DNA of 64,000 bases from Rhynchopus sp. YZ270_cl-10 (taxonomy: Eukaryota; Euglenozoa; Diplonemea; Diplonemida; Diplonemidae). The notes under the pieces are model-generated. The model did no database searches and had not been told where the DNA came from. It saw only the letters and a program-made list of their open reading frames with translations. Position 1 is the stretch's first letter. Every line of letters starts with the position of its first letter. The stretch spans positions 900,501-964,500 of the forward strand of contig OZ037853.1 in assembly GCA_964035575.1 (NCBI GenBank). Direction: 5' to 3'. Positions 51,701-62,275 of the stretch are shown here, piece by piece. Made by a program: the position numbers and the translations under genes.

Positions 51701-54700
51701 GGCTCGAGGCAGAGGGGTTGGAAGGAGAGTTGGTCGCGGTCAGAACCAATCTGGAGGCTGCTGAGGCCCAGCTTGGTGGAGAGGTGCAGGATTCACCACG
51801 TGCCGCCAGAGAGCTTGAAGATGCGAACACACAGCGTATGGCAGCGGAGGCAGAGCTGCATGAGCTTCGCACAACAGCAGAGACGTACACCTCGCAGACA
51901 GAGCAGAAGCTGGCGACGGTGCAGCAGGAGCTTGAGGAGCTTCGTGAGGCGGGTAGGGGGAAGGAGGAGGAGGAGGAGAAGGTGGAGGAGGGTGGAAAGG
52001 GTGCATGCGAGCTGGCGGAAAAGAATAAACAGCTCAAGGCGCTCGAGAAGCAGCTAGATGAGATGGCGATGTTGCGTGACGACCTGGAGGATACGGTGGA
52101 GCAGATGGAAGCAGCGGAGGCGAGTGCAGAGAAGGCGGAGAAGGTATGAAGAGGAGAGCAAAGAGAACAAAAAAAATACAGTGGAGATTGCACAACTGTG
52201 GCAACACAACCCCGAGGCAACTACACTACTCCAACAATTTATCAAAGAAACTAGAAAGAATCTTGTAGGTTCATCTTCGGGTTGTCTACACTAAAACAAC
52301 TAAGTTTTCAGAAAAACATAAGAAGAAGAAGGAAAGTGTGGCGATTCGTTTCCCCTTAGACGTGTTATTAGAAAGCCGGAATAAATACAAAAAAAATACA
52401 CACACCTCACCGCACAGAACCTCGCTGAGGCCGTGCAGAAGCTTAACGCACTGCAGACTGCATCCGAAGACCAGAAAAAGGTACACAAATTCATGACACC
52501 GCGATGTAACGATAGTGGTAAATATGCCCATACGAGAAGCGCCTTTCATCTTATAAACCTGTCTTCTGTTTGTGCTATCGCACACCTTTTTCTTCATCGT
52601 TCGCTGTACCTACCCGCACGTATTTGGGCCACATTTTTTCCACGAAGGAATTACCCAAATACTGATTTTAAACACCCCACACCACCACCACCCCCCACCA
52701 GGCACACGACGCCACTCATGACGAGCTGGTGCTCAAGACACGCGAAGCGTCGCAGTACAAAGCAGAGCGCGACACAGCGCAACTGAAGGAGGAGGCTGCA
52801 AGCGAACGCGTCAAGGTATTGCCAGAGACGTATCCTCCCCTCTCCCCCCTCCCCCGGGGTGGCAAATACGATAACCCCGTATCATACGCGATACGTGGAG
52901 GGGTAGTCACGTATTTGCCAACACAGCCCCCCCTCCCCTCCCCCGTGAAATGCGGTCAGAAAACTAATGGGTCGTTACAGCCTTCTTGTGTCCCTTCTCC
53001 CCTTCTCCTCTTCTCCTTCCATCCTCTCACCACACAGACACTGCTTGAGAAGACCGTCTCCCTTCAGGAGCAGGTGGACGAATCATTGAAGGTTGATGCC
53101 GTCGACGCAGTGCCTGCCCCCCAGGCTGACACAGAGCTCAGCAAGCGTGTGGAGGAGCTGGAGCGTGCGCTTGAAAGCCTGCAGACGGGGCGTGCTGATG
53201 CCGGCAGTGGCGACACCGATACCGACACTGGAACCGATTCTGGCTACTGCGACTCTCTCGACGGAATCACAGACCTCCAGGCGCTTCGTGAGGTATGTGT
53301 TTTGAAGCTTTTTTTTTTTTGAAGCGAAACACTCCCGTTTATAGTCTTTTTTTTGAGCAACAATCAAGACACTCTCTCAAGCACTTTTATACACTATCAC
53401 AAGAGCCCTTTGCATTTCGCCAACTTTTTTCTTTCGACTGCCTCTCAGCCATTCTCTTCATAGCCAACACTTCACTTCACACCAAACACCCCCCTTCCCC
53501 TCCCTCCCCTTCCCCCTCTTCAGGCTGCACGCGACTCTCGCGCCGCCGAAGCCGACCTCGAAGCACAACTGGAAGAGGCCGAGACGAAGATCGCGGAGGC
53601 TGAGGAGGAGGTCAACGCCTCGCAACGCCAGCTCTTCTCCGCGGAGGAGCAGATCACCACCCTGACCGAGGCGATGGCACGCGAGGTCGAGCGCGCCATG
53701 CTCTCCCAGGCCGAGGCCGAAGAGCTCCGCCTGGCCTCCGCCCAACGCGACTACACCAACGTCACCGAGTTCGAAGACCTGGTAGCGGGCATGCACTCCA
53801 CCTCCACCTCCCCCGACATGCACGACATGCTTGACAAGATGAGCACCGTCATCTCCGACCTCAAGGACGAACTCTCCACTGCACGTGAAGAGGCGCGCCG
53901 TGCCAAGCTCGAAGGGGATACACTTCGCCAAAGCGGCGAGCAGCACTCCACCGACCAGCAGGCACTCCAACAGATGCAGATCAACGCCGACAACGCAGTC
54001 TCCCGCAGAGACATCGCTGAGGCGAAACTTACCCTCGTTGAGAAGGAGCGTGACGATGCACTATCCTCCCTTGCAGCTTCTGTCGCAAAGCAACTCGACA
54101 CCGCAGCAACCCTCGCTGCCCACCTCGACGGTGATACCACCTCCGCCAAGGCTGTGCACAACGCAACCTGCGCCGCTCTTAGAGAACGTATCGCTAGTCT
54201 CGAAGCAGATCTTACTGTGCTCCGCCACCGTCTCGACGATGCAGGTGAAGCGAAGGGTGTCGCCGAAGATGCGCAAGAAGAAGCCGAACTTCGCTGCACC
54301 ACTGCCCTCCGTGATTTGCAAGACGCACGCAACTCTACCGACTCTGCAGCTCTCCAAGCAGAAGACAGACTCCAAACCATCCAACAATTGGAACACGATT
54401 TGGATCGTGCAAATGACCGTGCCGAGGCATCAGACCGTGCCCTCTCTGCTTTGCAAATGCAGCTTACAAACGAAGGGCTTGGTGTCGAACCACTCACAGA
54501 ACAGATTGAACGATTGATTGCAGAGGCCGACGCATCTCGCCAGCATGCAGACAAAACAAACGAAGCGCTCTTTGCTGCGAAGGAGGAGGCCCGCTCTGCG
54601 AGCCGCCGTGCCGACATTGCGGAGCAAGACCTCAGCGAAGCTGTCCACCTGCAACGCTGTCTCGAAGACGAAGTCTCCGACTACCAAAACACCGTCACCG

Positions 54701-55569
54701 CCCTCACGGAAGAGATGTCCGTTCACAGACGCCTCTCCTCTTCAACGATGACGGCGCCTGCCTCTTCTGAGTCCTACGCACTGCGCATTAAATGCACCCA
54801 ATTAGAACAGGAATTGTCCATGCAGAGAAGAGATCCTCAAGACTCTGCATTGATTCGCGCGATCGAGGATTCTCGCGCGCTCTCTGAGTCAGAGGGTGCA
54901 TTGCTTGCAGAAGCGGTAGGAAGAACGTTGCGGACGGCGGCAGAGCTGATTGATTTGTGTCCACAGCTTCGTTCACACCCGGCAGGGGAGGATGAAGAGT
55001 TGGGGTTGGGTCTGTCACGTCTTGGAAAATGTCTTGAAGCGTTGGTCCGAGCGGTGAACAGAAAGATGCAAGCGGCGGAGGAATACCTTTCATCGTTTAC
55101 TGCGCATTTGGGGCAGTTGGGGAATATGTACCGTGGTCGGGATGATCCATTGTGTTCCGTGCTTCTTGGTCATCATAGGGAGGTGTGGTGTCGTGGTGCA
55201 GAGGCAGCCTATGCCGTCGTTGCAGCAGCGCATCGACACACCAAGGAGCTGTTGGAACGCACAGAGGGCTTGAGTGGCGCCCATGTGGTCGCGCTGGTCG
55301 AGGAGCTCACCCAGGCGCGTGCCGATGCGGATATGATGTGGGCGGAGGAAAACCCTTCTCAACGGCGTGTCAGGCTGACATATGACACACCAGGAAGCCA
55401 TGTGTCGTCTCCTGCGGGAGATGGAACGCCGTTGCCGGGGGTGGGAGGAGGAGGAGGAGGAGGAGACGAAGGCGCCCTCCGTCGTGAGCTTGCGAAGCTG
55501 CGTGCAGAGAACAAAAGGCTCTATGCTCTGATGAAATCGCTCAAGTCGTCTGCCCCTGTGGAAAATTAG
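45727..55569 (+). CDS. Giant coiled-coil protein, five exons
   Basis: 2964 aa from exons 45727-52143, 52418-52480, 52702-52815, 53038-53292 and 53524-55569, all phase 0, with donors GTATGA, GTACAC, GTATTG, GTATGT and CAG acceptors. Residues about 100-200 form a non-coiled globular part (GGQLTFRIAPNGAIGYTCDG, SFQPKSIHVEFPDIEKSAVI). Most of the rest is heptad-rich E/Q/A/L/K sequence. Residues about 1580-1850 hold degenerate repeats of VKRLNKVIDELKEELAEAEE and VKRLNKIIDELTEQLSESQD type, punctuated twice by ETDN(V)PPPPPQTDSEVKRL. The C-terminal 200 residues (LIDLCPQLRSHPAGEDEELG, AAEEYLSSFTAHLGQLGNMY) are less regular. Such proteins commonly tether Golgi membranes or build basal-body and cytoskeletal structures. 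I cannot assign which. Confidence 0.9.
52186..52310 (+). repeat. Intronic repeat, both halves of the GGCAACTACACTA family
   Basis: In intron 1 of the coiled-coil gene: CAGTGGAGATTGCACAACTG, GAGGCAACTACACTACTCCA, then TCATCTTCGGGTTGTCTACA and AACTAAGTTTTCAG. It joins the sequence types seen separately at 43567 and 44290, so it is the fullest copy. Confidence 0.8.
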
Positions 55570-55871
55570 AGAGGGGAGGGAGGTATATAATGCTAAGGTC
55601 GACAGATTTGGAAAAAAAATAAAAAAGCAAAATGGAGAAAATGACTGAGCAATATGTGGGAGGGTTGCCCAAAAGGAAAAAAATGTGTGGAGCTCACGAA
55701 AAAAAAAAGCGAGGTGTCTGCACGTTATCAATTATTTCAAAAATAAAAATAATTTTTGGTCAAAATTCCCCAAAATCGCAACGTTTTACATAAATGAAAC
55801 AGAGAAGGGGGGGAAACCAGAGATGTTGGATTTTGTAGGTTATTTTCTAACGGTTTAAAAAAAGCAAAAAC
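55570..55871. other. Coiled-coil gene 3' flank
   Basis: A/T-rich, non-coding. Confidence 0.5.
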
Positions 55872-55985
55872 AGTGGAGCTTGTGCAGATGGCAACTACAC
55901 TATTCCAACAAAATTTTCAAAAAAAAAAAAAACACAGCCGACAACTCATCCTCGGGTGGCTATACTAATCCAAGTTTTCAAAAAA
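55872..55985 (+). repeat. GGCAACTACACTA family, intergenic copy
   Basis: CAGTGGAGCTTGTGCAGATG, GGCAACTACACTATTCCAAC, TCATCCTCGGGTGGCTATAC, CCAAGTTTTCAAAA. A shorter copy lies at 56935-56982 (TAGTGGAGCACACTCTAGGG). Confidence 0.8.
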
Positions 55986-56198
55986 AAAGGGGGGATACCG
56001 GTGGGGTTGAAAAGAGGGCAAAAGAGGGATATGGACAACAAAAAAGGGGTGTGTTGGGTTTGAAAAAGTGGTTTAAGGAGTTACGAAGTCGCGAATCGAT
56101 GGGGGTGTCGTTTGGTGTAGCTAATAGGTGTTGGGTGTTTTGCAAATTTAAGGATACGTCGGGATGAAAGGAAAACAATAGCTATTTATTCGTCTGAG

Positions 56199-56367
56199 GA
56201 AATATTCACTTTTCCTCACACGAGTGTACCTTTCAGAAACGAGTGGCGTTTTACCCCACGAGCGAAGCGAGTGGGGTAATAGACTTTATCTCACGAGCGA
56301 GGCGAGTGGGATAAAGTCAGCCACGAGTTTCTGAAAGGGCACGAGTGGAGGGAAAGTGAATATTTCA
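56199..56367. mobile_element. 169-bp hairpin element
   Basis: Arms of about 48 bp: GAAATATTCACTTTTCCTCA...CTTTCAGAAACGAGTGGC paired with GCCACGAGTTTCTGAAAGGG...AAAGTGAATATTT. The loop holds two CACGAGCGA(A/G)GCGAGTGGG units. Confidence 0.75.
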
Positions 56368-56381
56368 CCAGAATATAATAG

Positions 56382-56923
56382 TTTTCTCAACTGAAGGAAA
56401 AGTAGCTCTAAGCGAACCCCGTGGAAGAAGTGTGGGGTGAATATGCAGAAAAAAAAAGACGATTTTTTGGTGGGAATATTTTTCACAGAAAATCGAATTT
56501 CACTATTAAGATTGGCTCTGCTCGACACCCAGTAAGGCTACATGGGCCCCATGGGACATTTTGGCCCGAATACCAGGCCGTATTTTCAAAAGATTGATAA
56601 TCCCAGTAGCCCTGTGGTACCAAATTTTTGGCCGAAAAAATGGACCAAAAAAGTCATGTTGGTCACGGTGACAAAATGTGAAGCAGAGATATCAAAATGA
56701 CCCACTCTCCCACCCAATTTTTTTTTCGACCCCCCCTCTACTTTTCCTCACACCAAAAAAAGCCTCACACATAGGCTTTTTTCTACACAAACCCCAGCCA
56801 AAAATTATTGCTACTTTTCCAAATTGCGTGAGGAAAAGTGGCTATGTGCGAGGAAAAGTGAATTTATCCTCACACTTCTTCCACGGGGTTTGCTCAGAGC
56901 TACTTTTCCTCAGTTGAGAAAAA
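56382..56923. mobile_element. 0.54-kb element with 53-bp terminal inverted repeats
   Basis: Left TTTTCTCAACTGAAGGAAAA...CCCCGTGGAAGAAGTGTG (56382-56435) pairs with 56871-56923 with few mismatches. No coding sequence inside. Confidence 0.75.
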
Positions 56924-57200
56924 AAAATAATTATAGTGGAGCACACTCTAGGGTGGCTACACTAATACAACCAAGTTTAAAAAAAAAAAAACAACGGAGA
57001 TAGGGCAGAGATGCAATAGGGCGTACGACGCGTCCTCACAAAAAGACCGCAACCCGAAGGAGTGATACTTAAGGAAGACATGAGCACAACAGACTTCGCG
57101 CCTTGAGCGGATTTGTCGCATCGTTTGGGATATTTCTTTCTTTTCTTTTTCTTTTTTTTGGATGGATTCGAACAACAAACAACAAACACCGAATACCATA

Positions 57201-57600
57201 CTGTGGGTGTCATAACGTTATCGATACCGTTATAACACTTTTATTGTTGTTATACCGTTATGGATAACGTTGTACCTACCCTCCCCCGTGTATATGTACG
57301 GACCCATTTTGATGTGTATATGCCCGGCACTTTTCTGAAAAATTTCCGGACATATACACATATGAGGGGAGATGCCCCGCCAACGTACCGGACGGAAAGC
57401 TCCGAATGGGTTTTTGCCGCTGTACACTGTAGTACACTACCTGAACTGTACATATGTCCGAAGATATGTGTTTTTGTCCAAGCCTCGACCAACACGGACA
57501 TATGCACAGGACAGATACACGTGGAGGTAGGTAACAAAAATAACGTTTTTCCAAAGTAACACTTGTTATTACGTTATCGATAACGTTACAACACCCACAG
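57201..57600. mobile_element. 400-bp element with about 40-bp terminal inverted repeats
   Basis: Ends CTGTGGGTGTCATAACGTTA and the complement CTGTGGGTGTTGTAACGTTA, both continuing into TCGATA and further CCGTTATAACA-like sequence. Flanks GAATACCATA and GAATACATA hint at a 9-10 bp target duplication, which would fit Mutator-like elements. Non-coding. Confidence 0.65.
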
Positions 57601-58229
57601 GGAATACATAAAGGAGGGGATGTTCCATTTTTCTTCGTCTTATTCTATATGCTGTGTGTTGTCTCTTCTTTGAATGGAAAGCAAAATTGCTGTTGTGGAT
57701 CGAAATAGAAAATATGATGAATGGGGGGGGGGAAAAAGGGTGATTTTGTGCCGAATGGACTCTCCATTTTTTGGGGGGATTTTGTTCCATTGTTTCGTGG
57801 TGGTGTGGTAAGAAAAGAATGAGAACATTTCAGAAGCCGCGATTCAATTTAAAGGGGGTCGTAACCAAAAAGGGAAAAACAAAAAAAGGCGTTATTGTTC
57901 TCGTTGGCAGAACAACCAGAAATAATTAAGTCTTTTAAAAAAAAGCCCGCCTCTCAAACCCATAAGACTGGGGCCGCATTTTCCCTTATCTCATTACTGA
58001 CACACTTCTTCTTCTTTTAACCAGATCCTACATCACGCACGCCTCATTACCTTGTGTTCCATGATCCCCGTTCATCTGGCTGATGAGTGGAAGCGGGAGT
58101 AGAGCATATCAGATGTGAACCACGAAATGGATGTAGGACTGCGTGGTTGGGGTCCACTCCCGTACACCGGTTATGTACCAAGCACAGCGGACTACTTGTG
58201 GAACTACTAGTCGTCATGATGAGCGTAAA
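57601..58229. other. Non-coding spacer before LRR copy G
   Basis: No gene recognised. Confidence 0.45.
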
Positions 58230-58541
58230 ACACGACCAGTGACACTACTAGTTCCACTAGTAATACGACTAGTAGCTCCACTAGGACCAACTCGTGCACG
58301 ACAAAAGTCGTGCTACCATGTGTACTGGTCATAAAACACTAGTCATTTGGACGTAGCACTGCTAGTCTTCCCGCTGACTAGTCCGCCGTGAAGTGCACTG
58401 TTCATGAGCGGGCTGTTGTATTTCAAGTCAACTTTTTGTTTGACACCAAAGCGCAGATTCTGCGTCTGCGTCCAGAGAGGTGTGTGCACTTCACCTCATC
58501 ACACCAATGCAACAGGGAAAAGGCTTTGGTTACAAAAAAAT
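58230..58541 (+). promoter_or_regulatory. LRR copy G upstream region rich in ACTAGT
   Basis: Repeated at 60130-60446 before copy H. It contains many (C/T)ACTAGT palindromes (CACTACTAGTTCCACTAGTA) and the common leader ending CACCAATGCAACAGGGAAAA. Confidence 0.6.
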
Positions 58542-59606
58542 ATGGATTTGACAATCAAGGGGTGGAACGGAGTGAAGGATACGGTGGAGCTGGGTGAGGA
58601 TGACACACCTGCGGTGATGCGTCGGAAGGTGGCGTCTGCAGTGGGGTTGCCTGAAGACGGCTTTGTGATGAGTTTCGGTGGGGTGGCGATGGACGAAGGA
58701 TACGACATGACGCAGCTGAGTGCTGGAGACACGGTTGTGTTGACGAAGGTGACGAAATACGAGGCCAGAGCAGCACTTCATGCGTTGGGTGAGACTGACA
58801 TCACGGCTGAGAGTCTGGAGAGTGTGCAGGATCCTGAGGTGGCGTGTTTGCTTCTGCAGGCGGAGGTTGCGACGGTGATTCCTGATGGCTTCTTGATGGA
58901 CGCATCGTTGGCGAGTCTTGATCTGAGTGCTGAATCTGTTGTGACTCGCATTGAGGGCAGCTTTTTGGGGGACTGCACTTCATTAACAAGCATCAACCTC
59001 TCTGGGTTGATCCATGTTACACACATAGGCGAATGCTTCCTTACTGGATGCGAGTCTTTGTGCACACTGGACTTAACACCATTGAGGAGTGTCACACACA
59101 TTGAGGAATGCTTCCTTGAAGGATGCAGGTCTTTGCGTACACTGGCCTTGCCACCACTCAGCAGTGTTACACAAATTAATGCACGCTTCCTTTGGGGATG
59201 CTGGTCTTTGTGTTCAGTGGACTTAACACCACTAAGCAGTGTTACAAAAGTTTTGTCATGCTTCCTGTGGGAGTGCAGGTCTTTGCGTACACTCAACTTA
59301 ACACCACTTAGCAGGGTCACACATATTGAAGACGGCTTCCTTGAAGGATGCAGTTCTTTGAGTACACTCGACTTATCACCACTGAGCCATGTTACTCACA
59401 TTGAGAACCAGCTGTTTATGGAGTCTGAGCACTTCCTTTCTGGGTGTACTTCGTTGGAGAGCATCTACCTCACCGGCTGCAGCGATGTTGTGTCGAGCAC
59501 AGTGAGGAAAGAAGAGCTGGGGCATTTAGTGGTTGAATCCCGTCCGAAACGCAGCAGAGACGAACCACCTGAGGAATCCCGCAAGCGACTGAGACACGCA
59601 GAGTGA
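58542..59606 (+). CDS. Ubl-LRR protein, copy G (longest)
   Basis: 354 aa. Ubiquitin-like domain 1-70 and linker as in the other copies, but about eight BspA-type repeats instead of five, from FLMDASLASLDLSAESVVTR to the last repeat before LTGCSDVVSSTVRK. The extra repeats (for example FLWGCWSLCSVDLTPLSSVT) are more diverse than those of copies B-F. It ends RKRLRHAE, a frame variant of the RKSD end caused by two fewer A residues before GCGACTGA. Start fixed by the conserved MDLTIK; the upstream ATG is out of frame here. Confidence 0.85.
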   Translation: MDLTIKGWNGVKDTVELGEDDTPAVMRRKVASAVGLPEDGFVMSFGGVAMDEGYDMTQLSAGDTVVLTKVTKYEARAALHALGETDITAESLESVQDPEVACLLLQAEVATVIPDGFLMDASLASLDLSAESVVTRIEGSFLGDCTSLTSINLSGLIHVTHIGECFLTGCESLCTLDLTPLRSVTHIEECFLEGCRSLRTLALPPLSSVTQINARFLWGCWSLCSVDLTPLSSVTKVLSCFLWECRSLRTLNLTPLSRVTHIEDGFLEGCSSLSTLDLSPLSHVTHIENQLFMESEHFLSGCTSLESIYLTGCSDVVSSTVRKEELGHLVVESRPKRSRDEPPEESRKRLRHAE

Positions 59607-60073
59607 CGCCGCCAGCTGCGCACTGCGACCTCGAAGCTGCACGACGCACACCCTCACAGGCCACTCCTCCCGCAAAGCACTGCAGGCAACAGAGCTGGAA
59701 ACGCTGCTGCAGCATTTTCTAGTGAAATTTTCTTTCCTTACTTCACCCGCTTGTGTTTACTCTCAAATACTTCCAATTCTGTGAAGTGAAAATATATGAA
59801 TCTAATTTCCTTCTTCAAAAGCTCTCTCTCTCTCTCTCTTTTAATGATTTGGTTTTTGGTTGAGACACACCAATGGTGTTCTGTGGAATCACTGAACCAC
59901 CCATATCCTGCATCACATCATTGATTATTCTTTCCCTGCATTGACTGCAGAAAAGTTTGCGACCTGTATTCGTCTTTGAAAAAGATCCCGCCTTCCCTCA
60001 AACCCATAAGTCTGACCATTCCGCAAACCCAAACACAAAAAGCACCCACAGAACTACACAATTTTTCTCTAAA

Positions 60074-60244
60074 ATGTGGGCTGCCCTTTTCATTTTGCTT
60101 ATTTGCATTGTTACCGACACAGATGGCACCCAAAACACGACCAGTGACACTACTAGTTCCACTAGTAATACGACTAGTAGCTCCACTAGGACCAACTCGT
60201 GCACGACAAGTCGTGCTACCATGTGTACTGGTCATAAACACTAG
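60074..60244 (+). CDS. Chimeric short secreted ORF
   Basis: 56 aa. Residues 1-20 (MWAALFILLICIVTDTDGTQ) and the preceding 340 bp or so are a duplicate of the start of the gene at 62276. After that the frame enters the ACTAGT-rich LRR upstream region and reads NTTSDTTSSTSNTTSSSTRT, a Ser/Thr-rich tail with NTT sequons. It arose at a duplication breakpoint; whether it is expressed is unknown. Confidence 0.4.
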   Translation: MWAALFILLICIVTDTDGTQNTTSDTTSSTSNTTSSSTRTNSCTTSRATMCTGHKH

Positions 60245-60446
60245 TCATTTGGACGTAGCACTACTAGTCTTCCCGCTGACTAGTCCGCCGTGAAGTGCAC
60301 TGTTTCACGAGCGGGCTGTTGTATTTCAAGTCAACTTTTTCTTCGACACCAAAGCGCAGATCCTGCGTCTGCGTGCAGAGGTGTGTGCACTTCACCTCAT
60401 CACACCAATGCAATAGGGAAAAGGCTTTGGTATAACAACAGCAACA

Positions 60447-61812
60447 ATGGATTTGACAATCAAGGGGTGGAACGGAGTGAAGGATACGGTGGAGCTGGGT
60501 GAGGATGACACACCTGCGGTGATGCGTCGGAAGGTGGCGTCTGCAGTGGGGTTGCCTGAAGACGGCTTTGTGATGAGTTTCGGTGGGGAGGCGATGGACG
60601 AAGGATACGACATGACGCAGCTGAGTGCTGGAGACACGGTTGTGTTGACGAAGGTGACGAAATACGAGGCCAGAGCAGCACTTCATGCGTTGGGTGAGAC
60701 TGACATCACGGCTGAGAGGCTGAAGAGTCCCGACGGCGGACCGCCCCCCATAGCACATTTTTGCGGTGCACGGGCGTACAGGATTAGTATCTTTTTTTCG
60801 AGAGAACCCAAGAGCGGCCAGGTCCTGGACAAGTACGTTGTGCTTTTAGACCTACAAACTGTCTGGGGTGGTGGGACCTCGGGGCGAAGGGTGCTTCCCG
60901 GGACCCCAATATCCTACCACAAGGAGCTCGAGTCGTGCATGGAATGCAGGGTACTCTGAGCCGATTACTTCCACAACTCCCAGATCCCAAGACCTCCACG
61001 GGGGGCAGGCCTCCACGGAAACCCGCGACCGCCGACACCTTAGCTCCGTACTGCCTCTGTCTGTAACCTGCCGGTCCCCCACCTACCTACGCTTTTTGTG
61101 GTGTCTTTTTACGACGGTGGACCAAGGGGCTTTGCAGTGCAGTCAACGCCGACGGAGCGAGACTCGATTGTGACCGGGTGAAAAGGGAACCTTAGCCAGC
61201 GCTAACCAGCGGCAGTTTTGACTCAGGGAGGAGTTTCTCACCGCAGACTGGCGACACACCCCCACTTTTTCGGGGTGGCTGCATTCCTCTTCGGAACGGG
61301 GTGTTCCATCCTATTTTTAAAAACGTTTATCGGCTGAGAGGCTGAAGAGTGTGAGGGATCCTGAGGTTGCGTGTTTGCTTCTGCAGGCGGAGGTTGCGAC
61401 GGTGATTCCTAATCACTTCTTGCAGATGTCGCCGTTGACGAGTCTTGATCTGAGTGCTGAGTCTGTTGTGACTCAAATTGGGTCCTGGTTTCTTTATAAC
61501 TGCACTTCATTGACAAGCATCGACCTCTCTGGGCTGATCCATGTTACACATATTGGTACTTGCTTCCTGTATGGATGCAAGTCTTTGCGTACACTGGACT
61601 TATCAGCACTGGGCAGTGTCACACAGGTTGACAGCGGCTTCCTTGGTGGATGCACTTCGTTGAGGAGCATCTACCTCACCGGCTGCAGCGATGTTGTGTC
61701 GAGCACAGTGAATGAACGAGATCTGTGGCATTTAGTGGTTGAATCCCGTCCGAAACGCAGCAGAGACGAACCACTTGAGGAATCCCGCAAGCGACTGAGA
61801 CACGCAGAGTGA
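60447..61812 (+). pseudogene. Ubl-LRR copy H, split by a retroelement
   Basis: The 5' part 60447-60728 gives the ubiquitin-like domain and linker to ITAERLKS. The 3' part 61331-61812 resumes with ERLKSVRDPEVACLLLQAEV and a short LRR run ending RKRLRHAE. A 602-bp insertion with 20-bp target duplications separates them, at the same position as in copy E. Confidence 0.85.
60729..61330 (+). mobile_element. Site-specific non-LTR retroelement, truncated copy 2
   Basis: 602 bp flanked by CGGCTGAGAGGCTGAAGAGT (60709-60728 and 61331-61350). The last 57 bp (GGGGTGGCTGCATTCCTCTT to CCTATTTTTAAAAACGTTTA) match the 3' end of the insertion at 28805-30739. The rest differs, so it is a related subfamily or a different-length truncation. 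No minisatellite here. The open frame through its left half is not recognisable. Confidence 0.75.
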
Positions 61813-62275
61813 CGCCGCCAGCTGCGCACTGCGACCTCGAAGCTGCACGACGCACACCCTCACAGGCCACTCCTCCCGCAAAGCACTGCAGGCAACAGAG
61901 CTGGAAACGCTGCTGCAGCATTTTCTAGTGAAATTTTCTTTCCTTACTTCACCCGCTTGTGTTTACTCTCAAATACTTTCAATTCTATGAAGTGCCAGTA
62001 TATGAATCTAATTTCCTTCTTCAAAAGCTCTCTCTCTCTCTTTTAATGATTTGGTTTTTGGTTGAGACACACCAATGGTGTTCCGTGGAATCACTGAACC
62101 ACCCATATCCTGTATCACATTGTTGATTATTCTTTCCCTGCATTGACTGCAGAAAAGTTTGCGACCTGTATTCGTCTTTGAAAAAGATCCCGCCTTCCCT
62201 CAAACCCATAAGTCTGACCATTCCGCAAACCCAAACACAAAAAGCACCCACAGAACTACACAATTTTTCTCTAAA
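61813..62275. other. Spacer between LRR copy H and the FkbM-like gene
   Basis: Nearly identical to 59607-60073 (landmarks GCATTTTCTAGTGAAATTTT, CCCTGCATTGACTGCAGAAA). It contains a CT-rich repeat and the promoter region of the following gene. Confidence 0.75.

Noticed and set aside
58080-58140. Hammerhead ribozyme core (CTGATGAG...CCACGAAA with a possible GTGG/CCAC stem II)
   Set aside because: The upstream strand that would form stem III (CCTACATC) pairs in a register that leaves no correct U-H cleavage position, and stem I does not form.
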